From Gnetum montanum (taxonomy: Eukaryota; Streptophyta; Gnetopsida; Gnetales; Gnetaceae): a stretch of DNA of 64,000 nt. The DNA lies in the NCBI GenBank assembly GCA_015680685.1, contig MNCI01029550.1, positions 350,583-414,582 of the forward strand, read 5' to 3'. A program made the position numbers and the translations under genes. Below are positions 43,520 through 54,700 of the stretch, in pieces; position 1 is the first letter of the stretch, and each line of letters begins with the position of its first letter. Under the pieces are notes generated by a model. The model did not search any database. It saw nothing but the letters and a program-made list of their open reading frames with translations, and had not been told where the DNA came from.

Positions 43520-45110
43520 TGTAACGACGGAAAATGTCGATAGCTGGAAAATACCAAACAAAATCCGTGTACACAGTTTTTACCACGGATCCGTGCGAGG
43601 GCTGTGCTGGAGAAAACAAATCCGCAGTGCCCTGAACGGTCTTGTCGATCAGACAGGAACTTACTTAATCAGTAAATCGACGAAGATTATAGGTGTTTCG
43701 TGGAACGATTTGATTCGATAAATCGAGAAAGGAAAGGAAAATGATGTAGATAAATTGCAATAACAACAACGTTAACACGACAAAAGGAATCAGATTTAAG
43801 AGAAATGCATGATTCAAGATCTGTACTTTGACCCGAAAAAACGAGTATTTTGTATATAAATTTACAATGGGAAGACTCCGATTATCTTGTGTGAAACATA
43901 CACAAAATAATAAGAAAACTGTTTAACAAGGAGTGCAGAATGGAGCTCGGTCTACCTTATAAGCCAAAAACAGAGTGCAAGGAAGGTCAAGCTTAGATGT
44001 CTATCAACCAACTGTACCTGGTCGATAGATCTTGCCAACCGCACCAGATGATCTCTCGATCTTTGATCTATCTTCTTCGTTTTGGATAGTCTCTGCTCAA
44101 AACTACCAAGGATCGCCGATGGGAGAACTGTATTTTCACCCAAAAGGTATGATCCCTCCTGCTGTTAAATGCTCCAAAATGTCTCTTGTTTCTACTCAAG
44201 GATGATGACCGCCCAAAAAAAATGAAGATGCCAAACGCTGCTCCTTTTTCCAAAAGTCCAGACGTCTTTTCCTTTCTTCACCAACTGGGGTATTTATAAC
44301 ATGCAGAAAATGCACAGCCTTGATGACACGTGTCTCGAATTTTTCGGATGCCGTTGACTGGCTATGTCACGTCACATTGCAACGTACGCTGTCAACACTT
44401 TTACCGAAGCTGCTTCATGATTACGCACAATACGCTTATCAGCGTATCGTGCGTATGGGTAGCAAATGCGTAACTGCTTTAGCCGGCTTTACGCTGTATT
44501 GCACTTGTTTATGCGGCGTCGCGTGGCAGAGCGTAACAAAGCATGGAAATAGTGAGTCAAGCTGTTTCACGCTCATTCATGCAACAAAGCGTAGTGAAGC
44601 GTAAAAAATGATCAACTCGACGGTAAATTACGCTGACGTACGCTGCATAGCATAACGAGCGTTAAGGCGATCAATCAGGAAAAAGAAAGGAATCGATCTG
44701 TCGCGCTTCCTTTGGACTTTCCCTTTGACCTCTTTTGAAGCTCATTACGCTGCCTTGCGTAACAAAGCATAAATCTGACCCTAGACAAAAGACTTAGCAG
44801 AATATGCGAGAAGTCGCATATTACGCTGCTTAGGCCTTAAACTTCACCAAATCTGTTGAAGTAAGTCACCTTCTGATGTTAGACTATGTTAAGCAGAATT
44901 ATGCTAAGCATCATTACGCTATGTTGCATAATGTAGCGTAAAGACAGAAAACATAGTAAAATTGAAATTTGTAAGGAACTTTGGAGACTTGATGCCGGGC
45001 ACCGTTTCACCTTGCCTTGCCTTGTTCTAGCTTCTGGAATTCTATCGCGAACTTTTGCCTGAATCGTGAATCTTCTCCTGAGGCCGATTCACAATTTCCA
45101 CGATGTTTCA
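43520..45110 (-). repeat. 5' LTR of element B (right copy)
   Basis: TGTAACGACGG to CGATGTTTCA, 1591 bp. It is followed by the duplicated target CTACA. TATA box (minus strand) at 44291-44299. It keeps more CpG than the left copy in the first 280 bases. Confidence 0.92.
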
Positions 45111-45115
45111 CTACA

Positions 45116-45450
45116 ATGGTAAGAAATAGTCTTAATCTTTATTACCAATCATGAAATGTGTTTGGGTATAATCCACTCGAATAAAAACTTTGTATAATTG
45201 TTAGTTACTACACTATGGGCATTCACTTCTAACTATAACTCAAAGGATAACTCAAGAAAAGAAACTGCAAGAATTTTGCTAAGGGTTGAACAAATGTTGT
45301 TCCATTGACACAACTAAGTGTTGGTATTTATAATGTTGAGTAGGATCCACTACATTGCATCAATGATGATGTATGCAAGGTTGTAATGTCATAGATATGA
45401 TATCATAAATGCAATATCATAGATACAATATTGTGGTCCTTGAAAAACAA
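45116..45450 (-). repeat. 5' LTR of element E, upstream (U3) part displaced by element B
   Basis: The minus-strand TATA box TATAAATA is at 45332-45325. A decayed cluster of GATATCAT/ATGATATC-like motifs lies at about 45395-45435, corresponding to the GATATCGC cluster of element A's LTR. Joined to 27283-27839 it gives about 890 bp, close to C's 875 bp. The outer boundary near 45450 is approximate. Confidence 0.6.
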
Positions 45451-47691
45451 TTTTTATTAGGTTGCCTGCCTCATAATTAAAATTTTGTTTCATAGTTAAA
45501 TGATGTGATGAAAAAACATGACATCTAAGTCCTTCATGTCAACTTTTATTCTCGTTTTTTTTTACTTGTTAGGTTAGATAATGCTTTATTGATATAGCAT
45601 GCTTAGATATAGGGTCCTTTATACATAAGTATGTAGTGTTGATTATTCATAAGTGGGCTCCAAATTTGATGTATAATCTAAAGAATATGATAAAGTTCCA
45701 TGTTTTATCAAGTTATATAATCTTCTATTGATTTTTCAAAAAATTGAGCAAGAAATTTAGTCTTCTCAATCTCATTAAGTATATGAAGTCTATTTTTACA
45801 ACTTTTGATTTTTGTAGATGTTTTTTATTGAAGTCAATCTTCTAAATTGTAAAAAGGAACTAGTATTACAAGTAAGATGAAAGAATAGATTTTTTAAAAA
45901 AGAAAAAGTGTGATTAAGTTGAAGATAGAAAAATAAAATATGAAAAATCAAGTTAATGTCAACTATTAAAATGATTAAATGACAATAAAGAATTCAGAGA
46001 AAATAGGAGCTCCTATGTATGTTTTTACTTGTACTAGAGAAAGTATTAAGTAGCCTAAAGAGATAGCTTGTAAGACAAAGTTTTCCTTGTCTAATAAAAA
46101 TAATATTAACTCAAAGATTAAAACTAGTGTTGACAAGAAAGTCATAGTTAATGGTGAAGATTTTTTACGTAAGATCAATACCAAGTGATGAGGTGAAGTT
46201 CTTCCAAAAGTGGTGCCACTTTCTTGTTTTGATACAAATATTGATATTAAGCTACAATGCTCTACCTTGAATCCTTTTGCTATTTTAAGTTTAAGCATGG
46301 ATGTTGAAAAGTGATGTAAATTTCGTTAAGACTAGGACCTTCCTCCTTATTAATAATTATGTTTTTCCATTTTTTCAAAGTATCAATTGTAAGGTTGTAC
46401 ATGCCAATAAATAATCCTAAAATTGAAAATATTTTTTTTCCATATTTTTTAATGATGACTACTTAACATCAAACTTATGATGTACTTTGAATTTTCTTTT
46501 TCCTCATTATTAATATTTTTGTGGAGTTTAACACTCTTAATTTGGCAAGTCCAAGTTATGGATTTAATGTTCCTAGGCAATATTGAGTTATAAAGTTCTA
46601 ATTCGACTATATGTCATGGGGCGTAAATATTGCTAATAAAAAATGTTTTAGGTTCCAACATCCTTGTTATCCTCACTCATAACTTAGAGAAAAAAATTCA
46701 AGTACAAAGATAAAGCCTAACGAAAAAACATAACCTTGAAAAAGGTCCTCTTTAAAGTAAGAAAAGTATACATGCAAGACTAAAGCTCTAATTAGTTTAC
46801 CTTTTGAAGGAGAGTCGGGGTGAGACTAAAAAGTTTTATTAATCAAAATAAAGCATCAAATAAACATGTAGCTTTTGACAAACCAAATAAAAAGGGTAAA
46901 AAATACGCAAGATTATATATATATATAGGCTTTTTACTTATTGCTTCCATGCATTTTAGATTTCTTTGGAATATTACCAAGCCTATTTGTTCTCTTTCAT
47001 ATTTGGAAGCGTAGATGCAATATCATTTGTTAAAGAATAGAATATTCAAATATTTATCTTCTGACTATTATAGAGAAATTGCAAAGCTTTCACCTTGTCA
47101 ATTTTCAAATTATATCCCAAGTTCTAAAAGTTCAGTTAGAAATTAATTGAGTGATTTATCTTTTGCAACCTTGGTTCAAATTTATGAGCAATAGAGGCTC
47201 TAGTACAACTAACCTTATTCAACACGGTTCTCTTCAAGAGAGCTTTTCTTTTTAATTTTAGGTTGTCATCTACTTTATTTAATCTTTTCCTCATTCTACT
47301 GTATTACTAATTATAGTTGGTCTTTGATGAAAAGCAAATTCCTAGAAGAATGCTTCTTTCTTTTGTTATTACTCTTGATTGGAATGATGAAATCGTAGGT
47401 AGGCATCCCTAAATCCAAATGCGTTGAGCCTTTCTTGCTATTTCTATGTGTCCTTTCAGGTTAATTTACCTTTTGAAACCACACACTAAGATTTTTAAAT
47501 TTTTTTTTTTCGGTAGAAGTCAAAATTAAAGACCGTTTTTTCTATTTCCTTTTTTTTAATAATAATGTTAATATAGTGAACACGATCCTACTTGCCTAGA
47601 AGCTGCAATCTTACAGGGCGAGGTAACCAATTAAACACGAACAATCCATGCATTGGATGTCACCTTGACGAAGCAGCATAGCTAACAAGCA
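45451..47691. other. AT-rich sequence without recognised genes
   Basis: No domain is recognised on either strand. There is a short open stretch at 45975-46298 (minus) with no resemblance I can name. This looks like low-copy intergenic DNA or old unrecognisable repeats. Confidence 0.4.
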
Positions 47692-47762
47692 ATGGCGAAA
47701 AGAATGATGAGCTCCGAAGTCCTAAATTTGCTGGTGTGCCCCTTGACAAAGGAGCCCTTGAG
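47692..47762 (+). pseudogene. Candidate first exon (or fragment) of a PREY/Trm112p-like host gene
   Basis: ATG at 47692 opens a short coding block containing VLNLLVCPLTKEPL, close to the start of Trm112p/PREY-family zinc-fold proteins (L-x-x-L-V-C-P-L-(T/S)-K-x-P-L). It ends with AG followed by GTTTGT, a possible 5' splice site with two bases of the next codon. No downstream exon (with the family's F-P-I-x-D-G-I-P) was found before 54 kb. It may be a real first exon with a very long intron, or a stranded fragment; the type is given as pseudogene for lack of the rest. PREY acts in mitochondrial or nuclear methyltransferase partnerships. Confidence 0.45.
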
Positions 47763-49135
47763 GTTTGTTTCAACTTTCCATCACTGCATCCTACCACAGT
47801 CTATGCTGTTCTTTCTTGACTGAATTGGTAAACAAGTTGAATTTGTTTAACCAGGTTTTGTTGCAAATCTAGTTCTCTGATAAACGATTCTCTCGGGGTT
47901 TCTTATCCAGTGAGTTCTTTAACAATCTGTTTCGTTTTCCCATTTTATCTTAAGTACACAGTATACTATGATTTCTTGCATTATATTTTATTTTTGTTAA
48001 GTCCTCTCTTTTCTTTGATTGGTTTCTGACTTTCTTCAAATCAATGATGCGGGTTTTGCTCGTTATTGATGCTATTAAACTTATTATATGCCGTGAAGCT
48101 ACGCGTAATTTTTCAATTGGGTATTACCAGGAAAGGTCATTCTTGATATCTACGAGTAACATAGTTGCATTGTATGCATTTACAACAACACAATCATGCT
48201 TATATGAAACCCTAGATGCTTAACTACTGGATCAACAAGGCCCCAATTTTTAATATGTTCAATCGCCTTGGACCTGGCATCAAATTCAACATTTTTAAAT
48301 TGCTCAAGATTATCAAGAAGATTTTCATGGTCTTAACTACCGAGTTTTTATAATGTGGCCATGTGGATTGACAAACTTCTTGGGACACTTTGTTGTAGTC
48401 ATATATGTTCAAGACCATTTTGTAGTTACTTTGCATTATATACTTTGATACTAATGCATATTAAAATAAATAATCAAATATTTATTAACGAGTATGTTTT
48501 TGTTGCATAGAAACTCTGTTCTTAATATTATTTTGAGTGGCTAGGGTTCATAACAAATGTTTATCGTTGCTATAGGATAAGAGCTTGGTTACACACGATT
48601 TGGAATTTCTTTTGTGGCTTTTAACATGATTTGGATTCACTTGGAAACTGGCAGTGTCATCAAAATGAAGAGTCATAACTCAAAAGACAAAAATGAAATT
48701 ATTCAACGAAGATCGGAGGCTTGAATTCATGTATCGTTATTGATTGAATATGTGAACTAGAACAACACAAAATTGGAAGACGCAAGTTCAGAACTGCAGG
48801 CCTATCACTTATATGGGTAATGATGATACATTTGAATAACATAGTTGGGGCGGTAAGTCATGGAATTTGAATTAACAAAAGATTATGATTTTTATAACAT
48901 GTTAAGCAAACTGCATCTTTAAAGTATAATTTAACATTTTCTAAATCAAATGTAAAAGCAATGACAAGATAACCAATTAAATATGTATATCCATACCTAA
49001 ACAGAAACAATTAATATCAATGAAATGTAGGTTATTGATGAGACATGGGATTTGTATACTGCAGATCATAACTTCAACCTCCATGGGTTATCCTCAATTA
49101 TGTAAAATGAAATAAACTACATAATATAAACAGAA
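47763..49135. other. No recognised feature
   Basis: AT-rich sequence following the PREY-like exon. No motif recognised. Confidence 0.35.
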
Positions 49136-49425
49136 GAGGAAGATTTGGAGTGGCCTCTATTTCAGATAAGCTTTAAGAATGGCAGCTTAAATGGTTTAGT
49201 CATGTGCAAAGAAGATCAGACAATGAGCCTATTAACAAAAGTTGCTACATCACAGTTCTAGAAAAGCCACTGAAAGGAAGACCAAAGAAGACATGACAAA
49301 AAACAATCAACAATGATTTAAAGAAACTGCAAATAAACAAAGATTTAGCTCTTCATAGAGGTGAATGGTGGAAAAGAACTTATGTAGCTGACCCTATTTG
49401 TTTGGACAAGGCCAGGATGATGATG
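49136..49425 (+). pseudogene. LINE (RTE-like) reverse transcriptase C-terminal fragment
   Basis: Translation gives GVASISDKL, WFSHVQRRSDNEPIN, KPLKGRPKKT, NNDLKKLQINKDLALHRGEW and W-K-R-T-Y-V-A-D-P. The succession W-F-x-H-V-Q-R-R, G-R-P-K-K-T-W, D-L-K, D-x-A-L-x-R-x-x-W, ADP is typical of the extreme C-terminus of RTE-type LINE RTs. Two stops. A 5'-truncated dead insertion. Confidence 0.7.
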
Positions 49426-50046
49426 TAAAATGAAATTGCTGTAACTGGACTCTGTCCTTAAGGTAATAAATGTACAATGTCAGGATTATAGTTTTGATTT
49501 AAAGCACTATAAAAAATTTACATGTGGCAGCCATCGTTGTAACTTCAAATTAGTGACATTTTTATACCTTTGTGGGTGTATGCCTTAACATGCTTACTCA
49601 CTCTATAACATCTTAAACCTTCAAAACTCAAAAAAGGATTACAATGTTTCCCCAGCATATAATCCCCACTGATACCTCAGTTTTTTGAAATCAAGGCATA
49701 AGGAACAAGAAAAGAAGAAAACAGAAAAGGCAACATGAAGACATGAAACTCAGAAAACCATTTAGTGGAATGTGGGAGCTTCTATAATCTCTGGGTCACT
49801 GCACACTGTGATGATTTTGTAGAATAACGTGAAGTACTATCATCAGGGAATGATCAGTGGTCAAATACTGTGTAATACCTTGATACTAACAAGCTGTGAT
49901 ACCCACTGTTAAACCCTGTGAGAATACAATCACGGTAACCCGTAAGTTGGGCCACAGTGTTCATTAGTTAATATTGGTTATCTTAACTAATAACAGCATG
50001 TCAGTTTCTGGGTAAAACTGACATTAAAAAGATCGTTCATATTTTA
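49426..50046. other. No recognised feature
   Basis: AT-rich sequence with no domain seen in either strand. Confidence 0.3.
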
Positions 50047-50275
50047 TTAATCATTTAAAACCTTTATTAGTTGGCTAAATTCATATACATAAGGAATATC
50101 ACCCAGAGCCTCAATGCTCATCCTGCCAAGAGGGCTCTTTAGAAGGTTAGGGGATAAGTGAAAGCCTAAGCTCTTCATGTAGCTACCGTTGAGCTTGAAT
50201 CCACATCTTCCAACTTGAGAAACAAGCACATTACCATCACTCCAAATGATGGTCCCTCTAAATTCATATACATGA
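50047..50275 (-). repeat. Local duplication, copy 1 (open on the minus strand)
   Basis: The minus strand is open for about 75 codons with IIWSDGNVLVSQVGRCGF and LLKSPLGRMSIEALGD. The diverged second copy at 50520-50695 aligns over about 170 bases. I do not recognise the protein. Confidence 0.45.
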
Positions 50276-50345
50276 ACTAAATAAAAGTGTTAATACTATT
50301 AGTTGGTTAAGTTTGTGCGGATATAAGAGAAGTGAAACTTTGAAT

Positions 50346-50391
50346 ACACATGCATATATACATGATACACATGCATATATACATGATACAC
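50346..50391. repeat. Tandem repeat, 21-bp unit, about 2 copies
   Basis: ACACATGCATATATACATGAT repeated twice plus a partial unit. Confidence 0.7.
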
Positions 50392-50519
50392 ATAAGAAGA
50401 TATATGGAGTTGTGAGAAGGGAAGATGAGAAATTTTTGGAAGTTGTATTTTGTTGAAAGCGAAGTTTTGGAATTCTAGAAAGAACACCAAATCATTAAAA
50501 GGATGTCATGGAAATATAA

Positions 50520-50695
50520 AGGCTCATCAGTTGCAAGCTCGATGCTCATCTTGCCAAATAGGGTCCTGGGGGAACTAGTAGATGAGCAAAAACCTATCCT
50601 CCTTTTGAGTGGCTACACCCAAGGTTGAGCTCAAGCTTTATAACTTGAAAAACAAGCACCTTACCATCATTTCAAATGATGACCCCTGATGTCAT
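50520..50695 (-). repeat. Local duplication, copy 2 (degenerate)
   Basis: It matches copy 1 in tracts such as GATGCTCATCTTGCCAA and AACAAGCACCTTACCATCA but is broken by stops and indels. Confidence 0.45.
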
Positions 50696-52310
50696 GGAAA
50701 TATGAATATGAAAAAAAGGAAGTGGAATATAGTAATGGAAAAGTGTAAGATGTCCATGATGATCAGAAGACATCATGAACACATTGCCAGTTTCTCAGAC
50801 CATTGCCTAGAGATGTATTCAAGTACATGAACGATTGATTATATTGTTTGATGAAAGAAGTAAATCCTGTGAAAAGTTTGTACAATCTCACAAAGAAGGT
50901 CAATGTTGGAAGAACCGTTGAAGGTTTGTGATGATGAAAAGAAATGTTGAAACAAAGTATTGATGTTTGAGGTGTATGTTGAAATCCATAAAGATGTTTG
51001 GGAGAAACATTGATTGAGTTTACGATTTGTGCATACAGATTATCTTGAATTCAAGTTATGTAATATTGTCTAAATACGGTTTTCACAATAATGATATTTA
51101 TTTTTATTTTTTTGGATCTAAGCAATAAATATAGCAAGGTCCTGCAATGTGGGGGATGTTTACCAAACCAATCATAACCATGATTCAAATATTATTTACT
51201 CCTGTGCATCAAATTCACAAAAACATTGATATTATGAAGGGTCAAATGGAGAAAACTCAACACTTGATTAGCATACAAGCATATATGATGGCACTGCAGT
51301 TTATTTAATTTTCAATTGAGAAAATTTGTGTGGGAAGAATATAATGAGAAGTCATGAACATGGGTAAGACACCAATTTTTGGCAATGGATGATGTGAAAA
51401 TATGTGATGCAGAGGCTATGGAAGATTTTGATCTTAATTTCCTATGTATTTCCCTGTCTATTGTTCATGAATATCTAATTCTTGTGACTGAATCTTATCC
51501 CAAGACGTTATGTAAAAGAAGTACGATAACTGAAAGACGTTTTGTGATAAATAAAAACTACACTAAAGTTATTGTGAAAAATCCATGTGTATCACATTTC
51601 TGGAAAATTCATCAAGCTTACCTGATCTCATGTGCCTTAAATTTTAACCATGACTGTGGTAATGAAGGAAGACCAAATATTTAACTTCAAAATGATAAAG
51701 ATCCAATGGAAGAACCTTATTATATTTGCCTGTGACCTATCTTCTTGGAGCTATGTGAATTCATGAAAATACTTGATTCCTGTTGATTTTCTTCTGAAAA
51801 CACCAAATCTCTCCAAGAGCAATGCAAAAGCCAAGAACTTTTGATGGAGATGAGCCTACAAAATTAATTAATGGTGAGAGGTTTGAAGAAGTAATAAACA
51901 ATGCAAAGGTTGTCATGACTGATTGATATTGTTGTGCCAAAGATCCAGATCATCCACAATCCTGGAAAATGCATGGATGCTTGATTAGAATTATCCTGTC
52001 AATTCCATAGTCATTGATAAGCTCCCCAAGTAATATAAAAAAGCTTTTAAGGAAGCTATGATTTCATGATTATGCTTTATGCTTGTTGGGGAAGTAAGAT
52101 TTATTGTTTACTGATGAAATTTGTAATATTTTGTTGTCTTACAAAGACGGAAATGTCCTAATGCTTATAAATGAAAAGATGGTGTTGGTTCCTTTTTTTC
52201 TTTTGAGGTAAATTTCAGGAATGTATTAGAAAGACAAATATGTACCAACTCTTGTAGCAACAAAAAACTGAGGTGGCATGCAACCACCTCCCCACAAAAT
52301 GGGGAAATGG
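50696..52310. other. No recognised feature
   Basis: It includes an open stretch of about 100 codons at 51379-51684 (plus) with no family resemblance. No other signal. Confidence 0.3.
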
Positions 52311-52795
52311 TGTTGGAAAAATGAAGACAAATACATTAATTGTTGTATTTCCTTTTATGTTGCATTTGATGTGGGGATGTGTTTTATCCCACATGTATTA
52401 GGATTGGGGTTTGGTCCTAATGTTTTCTCATATATAGGAGGCTTGGTGTTTTATCCCACATGTATTAGGATTGGGGTTTGGTCCTCATGTTTCTTCATAA
52501 ATAGAAGACTTGGGGTAGCTTTTAGTGCGTGCTTCAAAGTAAAAGCATTGTATCAAGGTTTTACCTTGGAGACATGAGTCTTGTTGGTGTTGATCTGAGA
52601 TCTGTTGGAATAACAGATTGTGTGTTTGAAAAGTTGCAAGGACGGCTTGTGTCCTTAAGATTTTAGAGGAATAGAAGGCAGATCAGCATTGTTGTGGAAG
52701 TAGGGGAAAAGGGGCCCGAACCACGTAACTCTCTGTGTTCTTGTGCTATTTTTTTTTTACTGTTTTCATTCTGCTTTCATTCTGTTATCACAACA
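52311..52795 (+). repeat. Solo LTR, copia-like, with a tandemly duplicated promoter
   Basis: It begins TGTTGGAAAAATG and ends TCTGTTATCACAACA, with inverted TGTTG/CAACA termini. Flanks are AATGG and AATGT, a target duplication with one mismatch. A 67-bp unit (GTGTTTTATCCCACATG through the TATA region) is duplicated at 52379-52445 and 52446-52512, giving two TATA-like boxes (TATATA at 52431, ATAAATA near 52496). No internal region adjoins it. The plus orientation is inferred from the position of the TATA boxes. Confidence 0.65.
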
Positions 52796-53139
52796 AATGT
52801 TTGCTAGAGTTTGGAATGTTTTGAGAGTGGTTTATAGTGTTTCTTACAGTGCAATATTTTGCCTCTAATGATTTATTCAGATCTGTAGGGTTTCTAATAA
52901 TTTCTCTAGAGCATTTGTAGTGTGTTTTCAGATCTGTGTTTTTCAGATCTGATTAAAACAAATGGACCACCCCCAAAGGAGAACAAAGTAGGGGATGGAG
53001 CCACCCCCAATAACTAAGATAGCAAACAGCCAGTAGTAGAAAAAAAAAAAACCAAACAGATAGACACACCTGGAGACTAGAAACAGGGGCAGATATAGAA
53101 ACACACAAAGACCATGCACATCGATCACCCCCTAATGGT
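52796..53139. other. No recognised feature
   Basis: T-rich then C/A-rich sequence with no ORF of note. Confidence 0.3.
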
Positions 53140-54650
53140 GGTGGTGAGGGGAGATGTGCACACCTACAGTTTGGCCTAATCTATGCATGTAGCATGTCTA
53201 GCTGTGTGTGAAGCTCTTGTGTGTCCACAAAAGCCGTCGCATGCTAGAAAAACTTCAATGCCTCAGCCTTTCTCACCCTTTCAACAGTAGACCCTTTGCC
53301 ATCAGGATGTAGTTTGGCAGAACCAAGAAGAATGTGCTAGCGTAGCTCTAGCCACACAGCTTCCTGATTAATTTGCATCCTCACATAGGGGCACTCCCTC
53401 GCTCTGAGCCACAAGGTGGTGTTCATGTGCTTGTTGCATTTGGAGTTGCATTGCCTTCTTCTCTTGACGCTCCCGTGCCTGCTGTTCCTCCGCTTCATGT
53501 TCTAGGGTTTGTTGCTGCAACTCTCAGTGAGCTCACGATAGATATGAGCCTCTAGGTTTGTGGCCACTGTTGTTTCTAGAACCTCCCGCTTCTACAGTTC
53601 TTCCTGGTGACATGCCCGTAGCTCTTCCATCTCACATTGGAAAGCCTGTTTCCTCGCCTCCCACTTAGCCTCCCAAACTTGGTGTTCATTGGTTCTAGCC
53701 TCAGTGGTAGTAGCCTCCCTCTCCAACGCAGCCTACACCTTCATCTTAGCCAACCCTGACCCAAACATGTCTGTGTCCTATGTGGGCTCTGCCTGCTTGG
53801 CCATAAGCGCTAGAATAATGCACCTAGGGGGAACCTCCCATGCCTCAAGCAGCCCGAGCTATCTACAATGTCGATAGACCAACTGAAAAGCTAGTTGAAA
53901 TGCCATCCCCAACTCCCTCATCATGGTAGTAGGACTCACGGCCTACCACAAGGCCAAAATAAGACCCAAGTGTTGATCGCCTATGCTTGAGTGAAACAAG
54001 AAAGAACCTAGGAGTATTGACCTATCGCCCCATCTGGAGGCACTTCAAGAAAGCAAAATGAACCCCCTGAAGCTTCCATACATTCCTAGTTTGGACAAAA
54101 AACCTCTCAACGAGCTCTGCGGCCAATTGCCACAAAGCAGGCAAAGTAGACTTCAGGATTTGTCCACTCACAGTACGTGGAAGGGACCCTTGAAAAAACG
54201 TATGAGTGTCCTGTAGCCTGCACAACGTTGGCATCACAAGTTGAATTGACATTGGCACTCCCAAAGCTTGCGCCAATGCCTCTTCTATAAGATCAATGGT
54301 GACTCCTTGGCAAGTACTAAAGTTCCCTTGCTAGTTGGCAACAAACTCTCCATTTGGCAAAGTAGGCTCCCCCAACAATTTGGGCAAGAAACCCACCCAT
54401 CCAACCTAACAAACCAAGTCCCATAGATTAGCATTCAACTGAAAGCATTCACAATACAACTCAAACGTAGGCATCATGCCCATTGTGACAAAGACCTCCT
54501 TCCACAGACGATATCCATTTATGACAACTTGAGCTGGAGCGGGCAGCAGTAGTTGTTGGAAAACAAGCCTATTGCATGCCTTCCACATTCACCAAAGCAT
54601 AGTAGTCGCCCCCAAGTCCCTAGTTAAAATAATTGGAGGGTAGATTCTAG
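53140..54650 (-). pseudogene. Unidentified minus-strand transposon-like ORF
   Basis: This is more GC-rich than its surroundings. Minus-strand frames give GNFSTCQGVTIDLIEEALAQ, ALGVPMSIQLV and LWQLAAELVERFFVQTRNVW (54276-54022), with further open pieces on either side. The pattern 'V-x-I-D-x-x-E-E-A-L-A-x-A-L-G-V-P' resembles the N-terminal module of putative plant transposon proteins. It is interrupted by element D at 54700. Frames are broken. Identity tentative. Confidence 0.4.
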
Positions 54651-54700
54651 CAGCACACCATATGGTAGTACTGAAAAGGCAATCAAAAGCAAAATGTTGA

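Larger units (their letters stand above)
27840..45110 (-). mobile_element. Element B: 17.3-kb Tat-like Ty3/gypsy retrotransposon carrying an antisense spliced gene
   Basis: Two 1591-bp LTRs (27840-29430 and 43520-45110) are flanked by the exact 5-bp duplication CTACA (27835-27839 and 45111-45115). On the minus strand the order is LTR, gag, protease, [antisense gene], RT, gypsy RNase H, archaeal-type RNase H, integrase, hairpin array, polypurine tract, LTR. The dual RNase H defines the Tat lineage. In the first 280 bases the LTRs differ at 20 sites, 17 of them transitions, so the insertion is younger than A, C, E and G but not recent. It landed in the LTR of element E. A plus-strand multi-exon gene between protease and RT is the remarkable feature. 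Confidence 0.92.

Noticed and set aside
45975-46298. 107-codon minus-strand ORF
   Set aside because: AT-rich with hydrophobic composition, no family resemblance and no supporting context.
51379-51684. 101-codon plus-strand ORF as a host gene
   Set aside because: No recognisable domain or splice context; length is within chance for this composition.
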